The notes: generated from the letters alone by a model not told the origin. 64,000 nt of DNA from Paludibacteraceae bacterium (GCA_024399955.1 JAKSNH010000002.1:1-64000); one strand, 5' to 3'; counted from the stretch's first letter, positions 43,768 through 53,125 are shown. Numbers and translations: made by a program.

Positions 43768-44766
43768 ATGTACAATAAAGATCAAAACCCAAACCATTCT
43801 AATCGTCCCCGTTTTAGTCAATTCACCCCTGCACGTGACGGACAACGTCGTCCTCGTGCACGCTTTTCACGTCCCAGTGAAGGACAAGCAGAACGGGTAG
43901 AACCGCGTCACGAGAATCGTGGCGAACGCGGAGGTTTCAACCGCGATAATAACGAACAAAGACATTCCTTCAGACCTCGTTTTCAGCGTAATGCAAGCAC
44001 CTATACTCAGAAAAAACGCTTTGAGTATAAAGAGAAATTTGAGGACCCAACACAGCCGATTCGACTCAATAAATACCTCGCTAATGCCGGTATATGCTCC
44101 CGCCGCGAAGCAGATGACTTTATCTTGGCAGGCGTAGTAACCGTTAATGGACAAACCGTGGATAACTTAGGCGCTAAGGTATTGCCTACCGATCACGTCA
44201 TGTTCCACGACCAGCCCGTACGCCGTGAACGCAAAGTATATATTCTTCTCAATAAACCCAAGAACACCGTTACCACTACCGATGACCCGCAGGAACGCAA
44301 TACCGTATTAGATATCGTGCGTAACGCGTGCGCGGAACGTATCTATCCTGTTGGACGTTTAGACCGTAATACCACCGGTGTGCTGCTGCTTACTAATGAT
44401 GGCGACTTGGCCGAAAAACTTACACACCCCAAGTTCGGTAAAAAGAAAATATATGCCGCCACCTTAGACCGCGACCTGGACGAGGTGGATGAAGAAATAC
44501 TGCGCAAAGGTATCACCTTGGATGACGAAAAAATCATTCCCGATGCATTGGAGTTCCCCAAAGGAGATCGCATCCATATAGGACTGGAGATTCATAGTGG
44601 TCAGAACCGCGTCGTTAGACGTCTGTTCGAGAAAGTGGGATACCGCGTTATGCAACTCGACCGCGTCAGCTTTGCCGGATTAACCAAGAAAAACGTGCCT
44701 CGTGGTAAGTACCGTTTCCTCACTCCTAAAGAGGTTGGTATGTTACAAATGGGGGCTTTTGAATAA
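43768..44766 (+). CDS. rRNA pseudouridine synthase of the RsuA/RluB family
   Basis: 332 aa from ATG 43768. An Arg/Gly/Asn-rich basic extension covers residues ~1-85, often seen in Bacteroidetes members. An S4 RNA-binding domain follows (IRLNKYLANAGICSRREADDFI) and then the catalytic domain with VGRLDRNTTGVLLLTNDG, where the Asp in RLD is the catalytic residue. It converts a uridine in 16S or 23S rRNA to pseudouridine; target not determinable. The stop overlaps the next start by one base (TAATG). Confidence 0.9.
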   Translation: MYNKDQNPNHSNRPRFSQFTPARDGQRRPRARFSRPSEGQAERVEPRHENRGERGGFNRDNNEQRHSFRPRFQRNASTYTQKKRFEYKEKFEDPTQPIRLNKYLANAGICSRREADDFILAGVVTVNGQTVDNLGAKVLPTDHVMFHDQPVRRERKVYILLNKPKNTVTTTDDPQERNTVLDIVRNACAERIYPVGRLDRNTTGVLLLTNDGDLAEKLTHPKFGKKKIYAATLDRDLDEVDEEILRKGITLDDEKIIPDALEFPKGDRIHIGLEIHSGQNRVVRRLFEKVGYRVMQLDRVSFAGLTKKNVPRGKYRFLTPKEVGMLQMGAFE

Positions 44767-45875
44767 TGCTCAAACGTTTATTCATAGGATGTTTACTGAC
44801 GTGCGTAGGCGTATGCGCCTGCGCACAACAGTACATGCAGGCGTGTTCCGATAGTATAACATACGTGGGACGCACGCTCGTGCGCGATACCGCGGTATGT
44901 ATGGACTGGACCGCCTCCTACCTGCGGGTAAGCTTCTATGGCACACAATTAGATATATGCGTAAGCGACACCGGACGAAATTACTATAATCTCTATATCG
45001 ACCGAGACATAGCCGCTACGCCCGATAGTGTACTCACCATCACCGGCGATACCATCATCTTGTTGCATGTATCTGCTACCGATACCACCCATACCCTGAC
45101 GCTGTATAAACGCACCGAAGGCGAACATGGATGCACCGTCTTTAGGCATTTCGTAACGGACGGTCATTTCATGCAGGCACCTAAACTCAAACCGCGTCAG
45201 ATCGAGTTCATTGGCGATAGTTACACTTGCGGCTATGGAGCCGAAAATACCACGCATGAGGACCATTTTACTCTGGAAACAGAAACGCCCGCCAAGTCCT
45301 TCGCCGGCATTGTGGCACGCTACTTCGATGCCGACTATGTCGTCATCGCCCATTCGGGAATGGGAGTGGCACGGAACTTCAATAGCAAGTTCGCAGGATA
45401 CTATATGCCGGAACGATATACACAAATATTCGACATGGACCGTTCCGACGATATGCGTTGGGATACAGCCATGTCGGACTTTCGTCCGCAGATAACAGTC
45501 ATCCTATTAGGAGGAAACGATTTCTCTAAAAACAAAAAACCTTCTTACTCGGACTTTGAGCATAACTACATCCGGATGCTCAAACAAATCAAAGCCAATT
45601 ACGGTGAGGACCATCCTATCCTGTGTTGCACCAAGAAAAATAGGGACGAAATCTTTGCTTACGTACAAAAAGTAGTACGCAATAGCGGCATGAAGAACGT
45701 CAGCTACTGCCCACTATTCGCCAATCTCTTCCATGATGATGAACGAAACCTCGGAGCGGACTTCCACCCCAACTATGAAGCACACCGCAAGATAGCACAT
45801 GTGCTCATTCCTTACGTGGCTACTATGACTGAATGGGAACTACAGGATACTTCCGCGCTCGTAGGCATCCAATAA
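44766..45875 (+). CDS. Secreted SGNH-type esterase, CE2-like
   Basis: 369 aa. Signal peptide to about residue 20 (VCACAQ). An N-terminal beta-sandwich (~25-140) precedes an SGNH hydrolase domain with FIGDSYTCGYG (nucleophile Ser near 153), GGND (near 250) and ADFHPNYEAH carrying the Asp/His. This two-domain layout is that of carbohydrate esterase family 2, acetyl esterases acting on xylan or glucomannan. The last 36 bp overlap the end of fbp on the other strand, so the two genes converge. Confidence 0.82.
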   Translation: MLKRLFIGCLLTCVGVCACAQQYMQACSDSITYVGRTLVRDTAVCMDWTASYLRVSFYGTQLDICVSDTGRNYYNLYIDRDIAATPDSVLTITGDTIILLHVSATDTTHTLTLYKRTEGEHGCTVFRHFVTDGHFMQAPKLKPRQIEFIGDSYTCGYGAENTTHEDHFTLETETPAKSFAGIVARYFDADYVVIAHSGMGVARNFNSKFAGYYMPERYTQIFDMDRSDDMRWDTAMSDFRPQITVILLGGNDFSKNKKPSYSDFEHNYIRMLKQIKANYGEDHPILCCTKKNRDEIFAYVQKVVRNSGMKNVSYCPLFANLFHDDERNLGADFHPNYEAHRKIAHVLIPYVATMTEWELQDTSALVGIQ

Positions 45876-47795
45876 CTTTTCCAAATCACGCACTTGCTCT
45901 TTGAGTACGGCACCTTGGTCGGTGTCGCCTACTAACATACGATGATCCGTAAAGTCTTGCAATAAAGTACGACTATGGATGTCATCACCGTGGATAATGG
46001 CCTGCTGACGACTCTCAAACGATTCGTGCTCCACCAACTGAATGCCGTGACTATTATAAATCAACGTGTATCCGGCTATGCCCGTCTTCTCTTGATATGG
46101 CTTAGAAAAACCTCCATCAATCACAAAACGCTTGCCTTCGGCACGCATTGGACTCTCGCCCTTTAAGGTACGAACAGGTATATGTCCATTTACAATACGA
46201 CCTGACTCAGGATTCAAGCCAAACTCAACCAATATCATTTCGCATATATCCTTGCGATTGGCCAACTCATAATACGCCCCCCTTTTCTCTTCCCATGTGG
46301 ACTTATCTGCAATCAGATAACGCTCTAAAGTGGTCATCTTATCCTTGTTATACAACGGCGAATTAGGTCCTTGCCATAAGTACAACATAAAGTCTAACGC
46401 ATTGTTTTTGGCCTTGCCGTGACCGAAATAAGCGGCACGAATAACTTCATCAATACGCTCCATTAATTGACGACCCTTCACGCGCTTGCCGCATACATCC
46501 ACCTCGGTAAACGTACCATCTTCATTCAGCGGAATAGCTGCGTGATACAACAGGAAACCGTTGCGTACCAGGAAGAGCGAACCGTGATCGTATAACTGAC
46601 GCAAATGGCGTTGTAATTTCTCGGACTTGCGGAAACTGCGCTCTAACTGCACCATCAACTCCTCCTCTTCCGTAGTTAATTCATACGGCGATTCAGGACG
46701 AATAGTAGGCAGGTTGGTGTCTAATAACGGATAAGTCTGCTTACCTATCGTAATCGTTCCTTGCTGCAAATCCATCTTGTCCAACAAAAGTCGGTCGTTC
46801 ATCTTCCATTCCGGATGACGCTGGATAATCTGACCTTCTAACTTAAACTGTATAATCGAAATGGCCTTGTGCATCTTAGCCATCAATCCTGCCGAACGGG
46901 TCAGCCGTGGGTTATTCTCAAAGTCACGAGTCTGGAATATAGTGCAGGGGTCTTCGCCGTACGTCTCCATCGCAAAGTTAGCCAAAGGCAGCAAGTTGAT
47001 GCCATAACCTTCCTCCAAGGTCTCAATATTAGCATAACGAATACTGATGCGCAGTACTGTTGCAATCAATGCACGGTTACCCGCTGCTGCTCCCATCCAC
47101 TCAATATCGTGATTACCATACTGCACATCGTAATCGCGAATAGTAGAGAGCACATCCATAATCTTTTCGGCCTTGGGACCTCGGTCAAAAATATCTCCTA
47201 CGATATGGAAAGTATCTATCGTCAAAGCATGAATAAGATACGAAATCTCAATCAACATCTTCTCCGCCATCCCGGTATCAATAATGGCATCAATAACGGC
47301 ATTATAGTAATTGGAACGGTCCTTCTCTATACTGCTCTCATGCAGTAATTCCTCAATCACATAAGCGAACTGCTTAGGCAGCATCTTACGCACTTTAGAA
47401 CGGGTGTACTTAACCGTTACGGCACGAGCCACATCTACTACTTGATGTAATCGAGTGCGATACCAACTATTCAAGTCCTTAACGTCCTCTATCTCACCCT
47501 TACGAACCAACTCAATGCGCTCGTCTGGATAGTAAATAAGGGCACACAAAGCACGCTTCTCTTCCTCCGACAAGGTGTCCGCATAGATGTCATCCACCTT
47601 GCGACGAACTACACCGCTGGCATTCTTAACCATGTGGATAAAGGCACTGGATGCTCCGTGTAAATCACTTACAAAATGCTCCGTTCCCTTGGGCAAAGAC
47701 AAAATAGCCTTCAGGTTGATGAGCTCACTCACCACCGCGTTCTTGTTAGGAAACTTCTCGCTGAGCAGATGCAAATACTTGTCTTCTTGTGTCAT
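45840..47795 (-). CDS. fbp: Fructose-1,6-bisphosphatase class III
   Basis: 651 aa, the normal length of the Firmicutes/Bacteroidetes class III enzyme. The calcineurin-like phosphatase core has HFVSDLHG (near 41-48), GDIFDRGP and YGNHDIEWMG, providing metal ligands. It hydrolyses fructose-1,6-bisphosphate in gluconeogenesis. A GGAGGG-like sequence lies just upstream of the start (GAGGGTAC). Its 3' end overlaps the esterase gene by 36 bp on the opposite strand. Confidence 0.94.
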   Translation of the reverse strand: MTQEDKYLHLLSEKFPNKNAVVSELINLKAILSLPKGTEHFVSDLHGASSAFIHMVKNASGVVRRKVDDIYADTLSEEEKRALCALIYYPDERIELVRKGEIEDVKDLNSWYRTRLHQVVDVARAVTVKYTRSKVRKMLPKQFAYVIEELLHESSIEKDRSNYYNAVIDAIIDTGMAEKMLIEISYLIHALTIDTFHIVGDIFDRGPKAEKIMDVLSTIRDYDVQYGNHDIEWMGAAAGNRALIATVLRISIRYANIETLEEGYGINLLPLANFAMETYGEDPCTIFQTRDFENNPRLTRSAGLMAKMHKAISIIQFKLEGQIIQRHPEWKMNDRLLLDKMDLQQGTITIGKQTYPLLDTNLPTIRPESPYELTTEEEELMVQLERSFRKSEKLQRHLRQLYDHGSLFLVRNGFLLYHAAIPLNEDGTFTEVDVCGKRVKGRQLMERIDEVIRAAYFGHGKAKNNALDFMLYLWQGPNSPLYNKDKMTTLERYLIADKSTWEEKRGAYYELANRKDICEMILVEFGLNPESGRIVNGHIPVRTLKGESPMRAEGKRFVIDGGFSKPYQEKTGIAGYTLIYNSHGIQLVEHESFESRQQAIIHGDDIHSRTLLQDFTDHRMLVGDTDQGAVLKEQVRDLEKLLDAYERGSIL

Positions 47796-47813
47796 AGTTG
47801 TACCCTCCTTTGA

Positions 47814-47847
47814 TAAAACAAAAAGGGAGACTTTAACAGACTCCCTT
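47814..47847 (-). terminator. Terminator of tRNA-Glu, between it and fbp
   Basis: On the minus strand AAAGGGAG pairs with CTCCCTTT (plus positions 47840-47847 and 47821-47828), followed by T-rich 47814-47820. Confidence 0.75.
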
Positions 47848-47853
47848 TCTCCA

Positions 47854-47927
47854 GTAGTGCTACCCGGAGTCGAACCGGGGTTTACGGCGTGAGAGGCCGT
47901 TGTCCTAGGCCACTAGACGATAGCACC
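47854..47927 (-). tRNA. tRNA-Glu (CTC anticodon)
   Basis: 74 nt. Acceptor GGTGCTA/TAGCACT, anticodon stem ACGGC/GCCGT with loop CTCTCAC (anticodon CTC), T arm with GGTTCGACTCC, discriminator A. Promoter on the minus strand: TTTG at 47985-47982 and TACTTTTG at 47961-47954. Confidence 0.93.
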
Positions 47928-47953
47928 ATGACCCTTTCTCTCGAAAGCGACTG

Positions 47954-48033
47954 CAAAAGTACAACAAATTTTTGGAATACGCAAATAAATTTAAAAAAAA
48001 ATTTGTTTATTTGGCATTTTTTTAGTAATTTTG
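47954..48033. promoter_or_regulatory. Divergent promoters for tRNA-Glu (-) and nadE (+)
   Basis: Minus: TTTG 47985-47982 and TACTTTTG 47961-47954. Plus: TTTG 48002-48005 and TAATTTTG 48026-48033. The predicted nadE transcript starts about 12 nt before its ATG. Confidence 0.75.
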
Positions 48034-48050
48034 CGAAAAATTAACTCATT

Positions 48051-49976
48051 ATGCAGAATAATTTCGGTTTTGTACGCGTAGCGGCAGCGGTTCCTAAGTG
48101 CCACGTCGCTGATGTTGAAGCCAATGTGGCTGAGGTTAAATCACAAATTACAGAGGCCATCGAGGAGGGGGTTGAAGTGCTCTGCTTCCCCGAACTAACC
48201 GTCACAGGATACACTTGTGCCGACTTGTTCTTCACGCAACAGCTCCAGCAAAATGCCCTGAAGTGTGTGCAGGAGATTTGTGAATTCACTCGTGGCAAGT
48301 CCATCATCGTCTTGGTCGGCGCCCCGCTCAAAGTCGATAATAACCTGTTCAACTGCGCATTCGTACTAACTGACGGCGAAGTAGTGGGCGTTGTCCCCAA
48401 AATCAACCTGCCTAACACCGGTGAGTTCTACGAGAAACGTTGGTTCACCAGCGGCCGTGCTGTTCGCGAGGCTAATGGACACCCACGCATCCCAACCGTG
48501 GAACTATGGGGGGGAGATGTGCCATTTGGTATTGACCTCCTCTTCATGACGCGCGCGTATTGCTTTGGCATCGAGGTGTGCGAGGACTTATGGAGCCCCC
48601 TGCCTCCTTCTACTCAATTAGCCATCCAGGGGGCTGAACTCATCTTCAACCTCAGTAGTAGCAACTGTGTAACCGGCAAACATGCCTTCCGCCGAGATAT
48701 GATTACCCAACAGTCGGCACGCGTCCATTGCGGATATATATACACTTCCTCCGGCGTGGGTGAATCCACTACCGACGTCGTCTTCTCCGGCTCTACCTAC
48801 ATAGCCGAGAACGGCGAACTGCTTGAGATGGGCGACCGATTCATGCGGGATAGCAGTATGGTCATAACCGAAATCGATATAGAGCGTTTACGCACTGACC
48901 GCCAGCGGAATACCAACTTCACCAAGGACCAACACGGACATTATCGCAAGATCAATGTGGCACCTATCGAATCCGAGTTAGGCGATACCGAACCTATTCA
49001 TCGTCGTTTCTCTATGACACCTTTCCTGCCGTGTAAAGGCACCGAAGATGCCTACTGCGGCGATGTGCTCTCTATCCAAATAAGCGGCTTGGCGCGGCGT
49101 TGGGAACATACACATGCACAGACCCTTGTAATTGGTATTTCAGGAGGATTAGACTCTACATTAGCCCTGCTCGTTGCTGCACAAACAGCCGATGTGTTGG
49201 GCTATGAAAGGCAACGTATATTAGGCGTTACAATGCCCGGTTTCGGCACTTCCGACCGCACCTATAACAATGCCATCCGACTGATGGAAGAGTTAGGCGT
49301 TTCGATTCACGAGATTCCTATTCGTGATGTCGCTACGCAGCATCTGCAGGATATCGACCACGATATCAACCGCCATGACGTCACCTACGAAAACGCACAA
49401 GCGCGTATTCGCACACTCATCCTCATGGACTTAGCAAATAAATATAACGGACTGGTTGTCGGCACAGGCGACCTAAGCGAATTGGCATTAGGTTGGGCTA
49501 CCTACTGCGGCGACCATATGTCTATGTACGGACTCAACGCCGGAGTACCCAAGACCCTTGTGCGCTATATGGTGCGATACATAGCCGAGAACCTCTTTGC
49601 CGAAGAAACACGTGAGACACTGCTCGATATAGTGGATACACCCGTTTCGCCCGAATTGCTGCCGTTGGATGAACAAGGTGACATAGCCCAAAAAACCGAG
49701 GAACAAGTCGGACCGTACGAATTGCATGACTTCTTCATCTACTACTTCCTGCGCTATGGCTTCTCCCGCGACAAGATTGCGTACATGGCTTCGGTGGCGT
49801 TTGAAGATCAATACACCCAGGAACAAATATCTCATTGGTTGGGCATCTTTATGCATCGATTCTATTGCCAGCAATTCAAGCGCTCGTGCCTGCCCGACGG
49901 ACCCAAAGTCTGCTGCGTGAGCCTCTCCCCCCGTGGCGACTGGCGCATGCCATCCGATATATGCGAGATGGAATAA
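48051..49976 (+). CDS. nadE: Glutamine-dependent NAD+ synthase
   Basis: 641 aa, the two-domain form. The N-terminal nitrilase-like glutaminase domain (to ~290) contains FPELTVTGYT (Glu), NLPN..EFYEKRWF (Lys) and the catalytic Cys in GIEVCEDLW (near 176). The C-terminal synthetase has the PP-loop GISGGLDSTLAL (near 362-373). It forms NAD+ from deamido-NAD, ATP and glutamine-derived ammonia. Single gene with its own promoter. Confidence 0.95.
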   Translation: MQNNFGFVRVAAAVPKCHVADVEANVAEVKSQITEAIEEGVEVLCFPELTVTGYTCADLFFTQQLQQNALKCVQEICEFTRGKSIIVLVGAPLKVDNNLFNCAFVLTDGEVVGVVPKINLPNTGEFYEKRWFTSGRAVREANGHPRIPTVELWGGDVPFGIDLLFMTRAYCFGIEVCEDLWSPLPPSTQLAIQGAELIFNLSSSNCVTGKHAFRRDMITQQSARVHCGYIYTSSGVGESTTDVVFSGSTYIAENGELLEMGDRFMRDSSMVITEIDIERLRTDRQRNTNFTKDQHGHYRKINVAPIESELGDTEPIHRRFSMTPFLPCKGTEDAYCGDVLSIQISGLARRWEHTHAQTLVIGISGGLDSTLALLVAAQTADVLGYERQRILGVTMPGFGTSDRTYNNAIRLMEELGVSIHEIPIRDVATQHLQDIDHDINRHDVTYENAQARIRTLILMDLANKYNGLVVGTGDLSELALGWATYCGDHMSMYGLNAGVPKTLVRYMVRYIAENLFAEETRETLLDIVDTPVSPELLPLDEQGDIAQKTEEQVGPYELHDFFIYYFLRYGFSRDKIAYMASVAFEDQYTQEQISHWLGIFMHRFYCQQFKRSCLPDGPKVCCVSLSPRGDWRMPSDICEME

Positions 49977-49988
49977 AAAGTCTAATTA

Positions 49989-50069
49989 TTCGGAGTAAAA
50001 CAACAGAAAAGTTCGGAGTGAAAAAATAGAATAATTCGGAGTAAAAGTTAAAAATTATTCGGAAAAGAT
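49989..50069 (+). repeat. Four iterons with an exact 23-bp period upstream of an ATPase promoter
   Basis: TTCGGAGTAAAA-type words start at 49989, 50012, 50035 and 50058 (the last is TTCGGAAAAG). The array ends at the -33 element of the next promoter. Confidence 0.8.
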
Positions 50070-50100
50070 TTGTGTATGTCAATTATTTTCTGTATCTTTG
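50069..50100 (+). promoter_or_regulatory. Promoter of the broken ATPase gene
   Basis: TTTG at 50069-50072 and TATCTTTG at 50093-50100. Confidence 0.78.
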
Positions 50101-50128
50101 CAGCCAAAATATGTAAAACAATCCGATT

Positions 50129-51403
50129 ATGAACTACCTTTCTCGAGTTACAGATGAACTATTAATGCGTAAACTCCGCAGTAGTGCTGCCGTTTTGGTT
50201 GAGGGTACTAAATGGTGTGGAAAAACATCCAGTTGTGTGCAATTAGCCAAAAGCATTATATACATTCAAGATCCGGATAAACGCAATATGTACCGCAAAA
50301 TAGCGGATACACAACCTTCTTGACTCCTTCAGGGCGAAACTCCTCGTTTGATTGATGAGTGGCAGACCATACCTGTACTTTGGGATGCTGTTCGTTTTGC
50401 AGCTGACCAACGTCAACAGATGCAACAATTTCTACTGACAGGTTCTGCCACGCCGCTCAATGACGATGAAAACGAAGACATTGAACATACTGGTATGGGG
50501 CGAATTGCTCGAGTCAAAATGCGTCCAATGGCACTTTGGGAATCCAAAGAATCTGCTGGTCAAGTATCCCTTAAAGCTCTTTTTGATGGAACGCAAGAAA
50601 TGGGGCTTTTTGAGAATCCATTAACCCTACAAGATATAGCATTTGTAATGTGTCGTGGCGGTTGGCCTGGCGCTTTGGGGTTGGAGAAAGACGATGCTTT
50701 GGAAGTTGCATTTAACCTTGTTGAGGAACTTGTCAATGTGGATATTCATAAGGTGGATAACACTGAAAAAAATCCGGATAGAGTGCGCAGTATTCTCCGT
50801 AGTTATGCACGAAACATCTCCACTATGGCAACAGCCACAACAATTATGACTGATGTGAGAGCAAATGATATTTCCATTACGGACAAAACATTATCTAACT
50901 ATTTAACCGCCTTAAAACGGTTGTTCATAGTTGAAGACCTAAAAGCATGGCAACCTTCACTAAGAAGTAAGGCAGGAATACGCACTTCTCATAAACGACA
51001 TTTTGTAGATACCAGTATCGCAACAGCAGTTCTTGAATTAACGCCTCAAAGTGTATTGGAAGATTTTAATTTATTTGGTTTCCTTTTTGAGGATTTATGT
51101 TTGCGTGATATGCGCATTTATACACAAACATTGCGAGGGGATGTCTATCATTACCACGACAATACCGAACTTGAATCAGACATGATTCTGCGTTTGTACG
51201 ATGGTAGATGGGCCGCTGTTGAAGTAAAAACTGGATCTAAGGAGATTGATGAAGCAGCAAAAAATCTCATCAAACTGAGTGAATTGGTTGATACTTCTAA
51301 GGTTGGCAAACCATCTTTCTTGATGGTTCTGACCGGAGGTCAATATGCTTACCAACGTGAAGACGGAATATTTGTCGTCCCGATTGGCTGCTTGAAACCA
51401 TAA
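50129..51403 (+). pseudogene. AAA+ ATPase (AAA_14/DUF4143) gene with one in-frame nonsense codon
   Basis: One continuous frame of 424 codons is interrupted only by TGA at 50321-50323 (…TQPS stop LLQGETPRLIDEWQ…). Family members read straight through here, usually with Leu, so a single change such as TTA to TGA explains it. Walker A GTKWCGKTS lies near residues 26-34, Walker B LIDEWQ after the stop, and the DUF4143 half ends with LRLYDGRWAAVEVKTGS. An internal ATG at 50348 could start a 351-aa product lacking Walker A, which would not hydrolyse ATP. Probably recently inactivated, or a sequencing error. Confidence 0.82.
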
Positions 51404-51456
51404 TTCCTTCGTCCGTGCCGTCATACTAAGAGATCTGCAAAAAGGGGAATAAACAA

Positions 51457-51486
51457 ACAATGGCACACCATCAGGCGTGCCATTGT
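51457..51486. terminator. Bidirectional terminator between convergent genes
   Basis: ACAATGGCAC (51457-51466) pairs with GTGCCATTGT (51477-51486). Confidence 0.8.
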
Positions 51487-51504
51487 GCTTTTAATGATGT
51501 ATTA

Positions 51505-52164
51505 TTACATAGAACTTCCTGTTACAGCATACTTAACACCATCAAGAATGATATACATTTGCCCATTCTCAACTACTTTGCGAGCATTGGTAGTGCGAGC
51601 AGGAGCAGTAGGAGAATCTATATCGGTAGGTTGACCATTACCCGGAAGAGAATAAATTTTCGTAACTCTATTTTCAAGGATATAATCCCAACTTCCTTCT
51701 TTATATACCACATCATAATTAGTTGTATAAAATTTATATTCTCCTCCTTTGTTAAAAATTCCGAACCATTGATTTGCACCGAAATCAAACAACATAGAAC
51801 CATCTTCATTATATAATTTTACAGAATTAAAAGGCAGATGGTAGTCGTATTCTCCTTTACGAGCTTCAATATAAGTTATTTTTCCATCTGTAGTAAAAAT
51901 ATTAGTGGATAGCAGGTATATGCTATCTTTAGAAAAAAAAGTCGCCAAGGTAAAATCATTATAATAAAAAGAATACTTATTGTTTTCATGTATGCAATAA
52001 TATTGATTGACAATGTTGTACTGCTCTGGAATTTCAGATATGTGAACCTCCGCTGTTTCAGGACTTAAAATAAAGATACCATCCAAAGTGTGCTCTAATT
52101 GAATTTGTGCGCTCATCGTCATTGCTACTAAAGCAAGAACGGAAAATAAAAATAATTTTTTCAT
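51505..52164 (-). CDS. Secreted protein of unknown function with a type IX-like C-terminal tail
   Basis: 219 aa. Signal peptide to about residue 19 (MTMSAQ). The middle is beta-rich and I do not recognise a family. After a Pro/Thr/Ala linker (near 180-190) the end RKVVENGQMYIILDGVKYAV resembles the short tails (KVxxNGxxYIxxDGxKYxxxG) that direct Bacteroidales proteins to type IX secretion. Single-gene unit. Confidence 0.75.
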   Translation of the reverse strand: MKKLFLFSVLALVAMTMSAQIQLEHTLDGIFILSPETAEVHISEIPEQYNIVNQYYCIHENNKYSFYYNDFTLATFFSKDSIYLLSTNIFTTDGKITYIEARKGEYDYHLPFNSVKLYNEDGSMLFDFGANQWFGIFNKGGEYKFYTTNYDVVYKEGSWDYILENRVTKIYSLPGNGQPTDIDSPTAPARTTNARKVVENGQMYIILDGVKYAVTGSSM

Positions 52165-52252
52165 TGTTTTAATAAATTTATATCTTGCCTACTCTTTGTC
52201 GGATTTTCGGCATATTCCGTAGTTATTTGTTATCTGTTACTTAATATGGTAT

Positions 52253-52404
52253 AAAAAAGTGGACTAAACTTTTTAATCCACTCTCTTCGGTATCGGCAAA
52301 CACCTTGCAACTGGATAAAGTAAAGCCCACTCTATGTGAGTGAGCGTTGAACTTTACTTCACAGTTGACTATCTTATAAATTTTGCCGATTTTAAAGAGA
52401 GTGC
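52253..52404 (-). ncRNA. Candidate 6S-like regulatory RNA
   Basis: A minus-strand unit with promoter TTTTGC (52441-52436) and TATCTTTA (52416-52409), 19 bp apart, and a terminator GTGGATT...AGTCCAC then T6 (52281-52253). The ~150-nt product folds as one rod: CACTCTCTT with AAGAGAGTG, CGGCAAA with TTTGCCG, a large central bubble, AACTG with CAGTT, AAGTAAAG with CTTTACTT, and GCTCACT with AGTGGGC around a 7-nt loop. A rod with a central bubble is the hallmark of 6S RNA, which mimics an open promoter and binds RNA polymerase. No coding frame explains it. Confidence 0.6.
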
Positions 52405-52515
52405 GAACTAAAGATAACGCTATATTATCTATTGTGCAAAATAAATTGCTTGTTTTACATCATAGGCTTTTATGAAGTTTTTAGTTAATATGTTCTAAAC
52501 AGGTAGTTGAGAGTA

Positions 52516-52974
52516 TTACATGTCACCTGACCAACCATGTCCTAAATCCCAATGTTCATCGTATAGAAATTCAAAGTATGGCAGAGCAAATTCTTGATTA
52601 ATGAGGTCCGTTAACTCCGGCTCAATATCTTTGGCCCATTGCCCGACAAATACAACGAATTTGTTGATATTCCACGCCACACGTCCACGAGGAATTTGCG
52701 TATAATCCCCATTGAATTTAGTAGGCTCGTTCTTCGCAAGTGCGCGATAGTGCTCTTCCTTCCATATTTGTCGGTGCAGTCGCTGATAGTTAATGAAGGG
52801 AAGCCCTTTCTCCGCGGCCTCTTCTTCCATTTTAGGAGTCATCTCCTTTTTATGAACTCCAAACAATGTGTGTTCTTCCGAATCATACCAAAAAATACCA
52901 ACTGACGGCATCGGCTCATCAAACGAGCGCATGTCATCCATCAGTGCTTTACGATCCGCAGTAGACATTGTCAT
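52516..52974 (-). CDS. Conserved-looking protein of unknown function
   Basis: 152 aa from ATG 52974 (ATG 52968 is possible). A start further upstream at 53004 would overlap the -7 element TACCTTTG (53010-53003) and is rejected. Soluble, no signal peptide, with several Trp and acidic residues (PSVGIFWYDSEEHTLFGVHK; NINKFVVFVGQWAKDIEPEL). I do not recognise a named family; the pattern recalls uncharacterised Bacteroidales cytosolic proteins. Single gene divergent from the DsbD-like gene. Confidence 0.7.
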   Translation of the reverse strand: MTMSTADRKALMDDMRSFDEPMPSVGIFWYDSEEHTLFGVHKKEMTPKMEEEAAEKGLPFINYQRLHRQIWKEEHYRALAKNEPTKFNGDYTQIPRGRVAWNINKFVVFVGQWAKDIEPELTDLINQEFALPYFEFLYDEHWDLGHGWSGDM

Positions 52975-53002
52975 AATAGTATAGTTTTCAATTTTCACTC
53001 GC

Positions 53003-53111
53003 AAAGGTACAACAATTTTTTGGAAGTTGCAAATAAAGTTTGCTTTTTTCCATAAAAAAGCTATTTTTCAAACGCTAAATTTGGGTTATTCAAAGATTTT
53101 TTGTAATTTTG
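53003..53111. promoter_or_regulatory. Divergent promoters for the unknown gene (-) and the DsbD-like gene (+)
   Basis: Minus -7 TACCTTTG at 53010-53003. Plus TTTG at 53080-53083 and TAATTTTG at 53104-53111, giving a leader of about 8-17 nt. Confidence 0.72.
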
Positions 53112-53125
53112 CGACAAAATCGCAA

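Noticed and set aside
50321-50323. UGA recoding (selenocysteine) in the ATPase gene
   Set aside because: No selenocysteine element follows, other genes use TGA only as stop, and homologues have Leu-type residues here.
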